Source of the DNA: an uncultured Candidatus Saccharibacteria bacterium
GTDB lineage: Bacteria; Patescibacteriota; Saccharimonadia; Saccharimonadales; Saccharimonadaceae
NCBI GenBank assembly: GCA_945916045.1
Contig: CAMEGH010000014.1
Coordinates: forward strand, 1 to 11,122
Reading direction: 5' to 3'
DNA length: 11,122 bases
This document shows, piece after piece, positions 6,579 to 11,122 of this stretch. The stretch's first letter is position 1. The number at the start of each line of letters is the position of its first letter. The notes beneath the pieces were generated by a model. It was not told the DNA's origin. It saw only the letters and a program-made list of their open reading frames with translations, and did not search any database. The translations under genes were made by a program, and so were the position numbers.

Positions 6579-6613
6579 TGTTTACAATAAGCTTTTTTGT
6601 TGTGAAAAAAGTA

Positions 6614-6642
6614 TTGCACTTATGCTCCTGGTGCGATATAGT
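6614..6642 (+). promoter_or_regulatory. Promoter of the candidate small RNA
   Basis: TTGCAC (6614-6619; 3/6 to TTGACA), a 17-base spacer, then TATAGT (6637-6642; 5/6 to TATAAT). The predicted start at 6649-6651 falls on the first base of a perfect hairpin. It faces away from the KGG promoter, whose -35 is about 35 bases to the left. Confidence 0.5.
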
Positions 6643-6649
6643 AAATATA

Positions 6650-6762
6650 AGTTCATTCCACCACTGTAATGAACCAACAAGGCACTTGTTTGGATGTAAA
6701 ATACACATCCACCAAAAAAATATAAAAACGACCCGATCTGCGAGACGGGTCGTTTTTATGTG
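6650..6762 (+). ncRNA. Candidate structured small RNA, about 110 nt
   Basis: A transcript from the promoter at 6614-6642 would consist almost entirely of hairpins. H1 pairs GTTCATT (6651-6657) with AATGAAC (6668-6674), a 5'-end stem. H2 pairs AACAAG (6676-6681) with CTTGTT (6685-6690) around a 3-base loop. H3 pairs TGGATGT (6691-6697) with ACATCCA (6705-6711). A short A-rich single-stranded stretch (6712-6721) follows. H4 is a perfect 14-bp terminator at 6722-6759. All pairings are exact. It does not resemble tmRNA, RNase P RNA, SRP RNA or 6S RNA. Overlapping frames of ~71 residues on both strands lack ribosome binding sites and read as non-coding. I see structure and signals only; the function is unknown and expression is inferred. 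Confidence 0.55.
6722..6759. terminator. Perfect 14-bp terminator shared by the small RNA and the 104-residue protein gene
   Basis: The arms are 6722-6735 and 6746-6759, fully complementary, with the GC core CGACCCG/CGGGTCG and a 10-base loop. T5 ends the plus-strand copy and an equal run ends the minus-strand copy. It can terminate the rightward small RNA and the leftward mRNA from 7194. Confidence 0.88.
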
Positions 6763-6879
6763 CACAAATCATAATTAGAATACTAGGTCCTGGCGAAAGG
6801 AAAGAGCCCGCCGAAACGGGTGCATACTAGCAAGCTAGTAGCATCTCCGCCCCGACAGGCTTTGACTCTTCACAGAAGA
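6760..6879 (-). other. Structured 3' UTR of the 104-residue protein gene
   Basis: This non-coding ~120 bases runs from the stop codon to the terminator. It holds a hairpin TCTTC/GAAGA (6868-6880) touching the stop codon. It also holds a strong hairpin of TACTAGC (6825-6831) with GCTAGTA (6834-6840), which can be extended by TGC/GCA with one bulge (6821-6843), and a weaker CCCG/CGGG element near 6807-6820. No ribosome binding site or convincing frame is present. It may protect the mRNA 3' end or be released as a small RNA. Confidence 0.4.
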
Positions 6880-7194
6880 TTACGACGCGCGATGGCTCAA
6901 AGCAGAGCCGACGCTCACAAGCAGCTTGCCGCTGCCGTATGCGTCGGTGTCATCGATATCGTTGCCGCCGTTATGGAGGCGAACGACATCGAGCAACTGC
7001 TGACGCGCAACCACACGATCACCGCCACGCAGCGAAGTGCGAATGGCGCGCTCGGTACGGCGCTGACCGACGACGTTAATACGACGGTTCGGAATTGCAC
7101 CGGACGACAAGCGATTATCGCCAGCATTACGAATTGCAAGCTGGTCGTGACGCTTACGTGCGTCGATCTTCTTCTCATTAAACTTGCGCTGCAT
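6880..7194 (-). CDS. Unrecognised 104-residue basic protein
   Basis: I do not recognise this protein. The N-terminal ~60 residues are strongly basic (MQRKFNEKKIDARKRHDQ, then RR at 37-38 and RRTERAIR at 45-52). The C-terminal part has a DDTD patch at ~81-84 and ends HRAS. There is no cysteine, signal peptide or membrane segment, and composition suggests RNA or ribosome contact, which is inference. Coding is well supported: ATG 7194 has AAGGAG 8 bases upstream. A near-consensus promoter lies at 7235-7263. Codon choice is rich in CGT, GGT and AAC, like highly expressed genes. A structured 3' UTR and strong terminator follow. Other frames on this DNA lack such signals. The genes on both sides are separate transcription units. 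Confidence 0.7.
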   Translation of the reverse strand: MQRKFNEKKIDARKRHDQLAIRNAGDNRLSSGAIPNRRINVVGQRRTERAIRTSLRGGDRVVARQQLLDVVRLHNGGNDIDDTDAYGSGKLLVSVGSALSHRAS

Positions 7195-7234
7195 AGTTGC
7201 AGCTCCTTTCAAATAGGCTGAAGAGACATTCACT

Positions 7235-7263
7235 ATAATAGCATAATTATTAACAAAAGTCAA
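7235..7263 (-). promoter_or_regulatory. Near-consensus promoter of the 104-residue protein gene
   Basis: On the minus strand, TTGACT (7263-7258; 5/6), a 17-base spacer ending in TGC, then TATTAT (7240-7235; 5/6). It has the same layout as the KGG promoter. The predicted start near 7228 gives a leader of about 33 bases. Confidence 0.78.
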
Positions 7264-7320
7264 TATCTAGACTATCAGCCAGCTAAAAATCTTCTCGAAC
7301 ACCTTACTCGGCGCGCCTAT

Positions 7321-7806
7321 CTACTCATATTGCTCGCTTTCAATCGTAGCTCGCAGCACCGCCACAATCTCCCGCGCCGTCTCACTATCCACCACATTCG
7401 AATATTTTTCTTTAATATACGCGCCAAATTGCCGATCTACAAACGTTCGACCAAATCGCTCAACCGGCTGCGCGTACCGCGGCTTTAGGTGATAATGCAC
7501 GTGCGGCGAACCGCCCCGTTCCGCAGTAAACGCGTGGTTCATCAGGCATGAAACATTTACCACTTTTGCGCCAAACTCCTGCATTTGCGCGCGAATAATT
7601 CGGTTTCGCATGGCGATAAATTCCTGTTCTTCGGCCACTGTTACATCCGGCAGCGAAGCCACGTGGCGCTTGGCGGTAATGAATACCGTTCCTAAATATT
7701 CTTGATCGAGCCGTAGCGTCGTATGCCAAAACTCACCCTCTGAAATTCGCAGCGCAAGTTCGTCGGGTGATGGACTTTTAAGGATTTTGCAAATTTCGCA
7801 GGTCAT
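7321..7806 (-). CDS. HIT-family nucleotide hydrolase/transferase
   Basis: A 161-residue histidine-triad protein. The signature HVHYHLKPR lies at 102-110 (H102, H104, H106; the middle His is the usual nucleophile). GTVFITAKRHVASLPD at ~39-54 matches the family's conserved strand-helix region. A CxxC pair at C3/C6, common in HIT proteins, could bind zinc. HIT enzymes cleave or transfer nucleoside phosphates such as AMP-amides or dinucleoside polyphosphates; the substrate here cannot be told. The C-terminal ~50 residues extend past the core domain. ATG 7806 has AAGGA 8 bases upstream and lies 11 bases after the nucleotidyltransferase stop, so the two genes form an operon. No clear terminator follows before 7263. 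It ends in TAG. Confidence 0.88.
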   Translation of the reverse strand: MTCEICKILKSPSPDELALRISEGEFWHTTLRLDQEYLGTVFITAKRHVASLPDVTVAEEQEFIAMRNRIIRAQMQEFGAKVVNVSCLMNHAFTAERGGSPHVHYHLKPRYAQPVERFGRTFVDRQFGAYIKEKYSNVVDSETAREIVAVLRATIESEQYE

Positions 7807-7817
7807 TTTTTATATCC

Positions 7818-8372
7818 TTAGCTCTGTATTATTTCGTCTAATGACGTCGCCCCGCGCTCCAGCACCGCCCTATATACCTGCACAGAAGTCGCGCCCTTCT
7901 CTTTTACGCCACGCGCCAAAGCCTCCTGCTTCAAGCGCATAATAGTTTCGCGTTCGCTCGCCGTTACATTCATCAGGCGTTCAGTTAAGGCAATATTTTC
8001 TTCAGTGCGACTTCCCTCCGGTAAAAGCCAAATATCAATATTCCAGCGCTCGCTACTTTGCTCTGAAATAACGTTCAATCCATACCAAATACCATCAATC
8101 TGATGCTTCGCTCCAGTCGGAAAATGATGTAAATCGGCCATTTTTATACCACGCATTGCGTGCACTTCACGTAGTAATGTTGCGGCCAATTCCGCCCGCA
8201 CATCAAACGTCAAATCTGTATTTTTCGGTAGCCGAACATCAATATCGATATCACGATCAACCAGCAAATCATACACGTAACTACCGCCAATCGACACTTC
8301 GCCAAAGCGCTCTAATATCGCCCTCAACCCTGTCGAATCAAGCAACTGCTTTCCTTCTTGGCGTAAATTCAT
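7818..8372 (-). CDS. Nucleotidyltransferase-fold protein
   Basis: A 184-residue protein with the pattern of the polymerase-beta-like nucleotidyltransferase superfamily: a GGS turn at 29-31, a metal-binding D-x-D-x-D at D41/D43/D45 (DRDIDIDV), and a likely third carboxylate D113 in WNIDIWLL. The core takes the first ~120 residues. The C-terminal ~60 residues are helical (ERETIMRLKQEALARG). This layout fits standalone sugar- or RNA-modifying nucleotidyltransferases; the donor and acceptor are unknown. It is the first gene of an operon with the HIT protein 11 bases downstream. ATG 8372 has no Shine-Dalgarno and lies six bases after an extended -10, predicting a leaderless mRNA. Confidence 0.75.
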   Translation of the reverse strand: MNLRQEGKQLLDSTGLRAILERFGEVSIGGSYVYDLLVDRDIDIDVRLPKNTDLTFDVRAELAATLLREVHAMRGIKMADLHHFPTGAKHQIDGIWYGLNVISEQSSERWNIDIWLLPEGSRTEENIALTERLMNVTASERETIMRLKQEALARGVKEKGATSVQVYRAVLERGATSLDEIIQS

Positions 8373-8378
8373 TGCTTT

Positions 8379-8387
8379 AGTATAGCA
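8379..8387 (-). promoter_or_regulatory. Extended -10 placed for a leaderless nucleotidyltransferase transcript
   Basis: On the minus strand TGC (8387-8385) directly precedes TATACT (8384-8379; 5/6). Exactly six bases follow before ATG 8372, as at the ROK gene. No good -35 or Shine-Dalgarno is present. Confidence 0.62.
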
Positions 8388-8413
8388 TATACCTTTACTC
8401 TCTATCGTATCAA

Positions 8414-8445
8414 AGAAAAAAGACCTCCTATTCGGAAGTCTTCTT
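8414..8445 (-). terminator. rRNA operon terminator after 5S
   Basis: On the minus-strand RNA, AAGACUUCC (8442-8434) pairs with GGAGGUCUU (8428-8420), 9 bp with one G-U pair and a 5-base loop, followed by a U-run (to about 8416). It lies just past the 5S 3' end and before the divergently placed nucleotidyltransferase promoter region. Confidence 0.82.
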
Positions 8446-8451
8446 TATAAT

Positions 8452-8559
8452 TCGGCACCGTGCTAGTTTCCCACTTTCGCAGTATAATCGCCGCTGAGGA
8501 GCTTGACTTCTGTGTTCGGAATGGGAACAGGTATTTCCTCCTCGCCATGGGCACCGAAG
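8452..8559 (-). rRNA. rrf: 5S ribosomal RNA
   Basis: The minus strand reads as a 5S rRNA of about 108 nt. The ends form the terminal helix: UUCGGUGCC at the 5' end (near 8559) pairs with GGUGCCGAA at the 3' end (near 8451), with two G-U pairs. The conserved loop C region CCCAUUCCGAACACAGAAG lies near 8505-8525, and a GCGAAAGUGGGAAACUAGC helix IV/V region precedes the 3' end. Ends are accurate to a few bases. The length is slightly below the usual ~117 nt. A terminator follows at once. Confidence 0.93.
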
Positions 8560-8814
8560 TAAGGTTTCCGCTCTAATGCGCTTTGGGCTCAAACTATAGA
8601 GTGGGCCAGAGCGTAGAAAACCTCGCTTCGAAGTCCAAACCGTGACTGTTCTATTGAACAATCGCAGTGCGGGCACGTTTTGATTGATTAAGATAAGTTA
8701 GTTATCTTGACGTTGGTGTTAATTCACGTTAGTGATATACACCAATTACTAGTTAAGTCTACCTCATCCGCGCAGTCTATGCAAGCATAAACGTAGCAGA
8801 CAAGGACATAAAAA
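8560..8814 (-). other. 23S-5S intergenic spacer, no gene seen
   Basis: These 255 bases hold no tRNA (no T-loop GGTTCGAATCC-type segment or cloverleaf found) and no convincing frame. Two hairpins are clear: GAUUGUUC/GAACAGUC (8663-8656 with 8651-8644, one G-U pair), and TTGGTGT/ACACCAA (8713-8719 with 8739-8745) with an inner TCAC/GTGA. They are probably pre-rRNA processing structures. Confidence 0.7.

Positions 8815-11122
<2,308 letters not shown>

Noticed and set aside
6547..6778. Overlapping 71-72 residue frames on both strands in the KGG upstream region
   Set aside because: No ribosome binding site. They span promoters, hairpins and a terminator, and their composition is low-complexity and cysteine/tryptophan-odd.
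6820..7221. 133-residue plus-strand frame opposite the 104-residue gene
   Set aside because: It is a shadow of the minus-strand gene, which has the promoter, Shine-Dalgarno and terminator.
539..8372. UGA recoding (as in Gracilibacteria/SR1), because no gene here ends in TGA
   Set aside because: All genes are full length under the standard code without in-frame TGA. Eleven stops are too few to infer recoding, and the gene content fits Saccharibacteria.
8560..8814. tRNA in the 23S-5S spacer
   Set aside because: No cloverleaf or T-loop consensus on either strand; only simple hairpins.

Overview
The window looks like chromosomal DNA of a Patescibacteria (CPR) bacterium, most likely Candidatus Saccharibacteria (TM7). 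This is inferred from gene content: a short four-domain S1 protein, an IF-2 without the long N-terminal extension, a DUF5663-like protein, a KGG-repeat protein, a zinc-motif-less ROK protein and an LPXTG surface protein. Base composition is near balanced. Reading frames fit the standard bacterial code; of the eleven stop codons, nine are TAA and two TAG, and no gene ends in TGA. I could not run a search, so the taxonomic placement and family names rest on recognised motifs.

Layout. (1) 1-4050 is a translation-initiation block: the 3' end of fmt on +, facing a minus-strand run of S1 (rpsA), infB and a DUF5663-like gene. A bidirectional terminator separates the converging genes. (2) 4144-6122 holds a sortase-type LPXTG surface protein (minus). 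Divergent from it is a two-gene plus-strand operon of a ROK sugar-kinase-like protein and an overlapping HExxH metalloprotease with a C-terminal zinc ribbon. (3) 6138-7263 holds two short basic proteins with near-consensus promoters (a KGG-repeat protein and an unrecognised 104-residue protein). Between them is a promoter / four-hairpin / terminator unit on the plus strand that looks like an undescribed small RNA of about 110 nt. (4) 7321-8372 is a two-gene minus-strand operon: a nucleotidyltransferase-fold protein and a HIT-family hydrolase. (5) 8414-11122 is the end of an rRNA operon on minus: partial 23S, spacer, 5S and terminator. The 23S carries an AT-rich expansion of about 200 nt in the helix 63 region.

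Cross-cutting signals. Six of eight readable promoters carry an extended -10 (TGn directly before the -10 hexamer). Two genes, ROK and the nucleotidyltransferase, have such a -10 exactly six bases before ATG and no Shine-Dalgarno, so they are predicted to be leaderless. The other genes have good AAGGAG-type sites 6-8 bases from the start. The leaderless calls sit beside genes for S1, IF-2 and Fmt, which act in initiation. The best candidates for something new are the small RNA at about 6650-6762, the 23S expansion, the paired leaderless genes and the unrecognised 104-residue protein with its structured 3' UTR.
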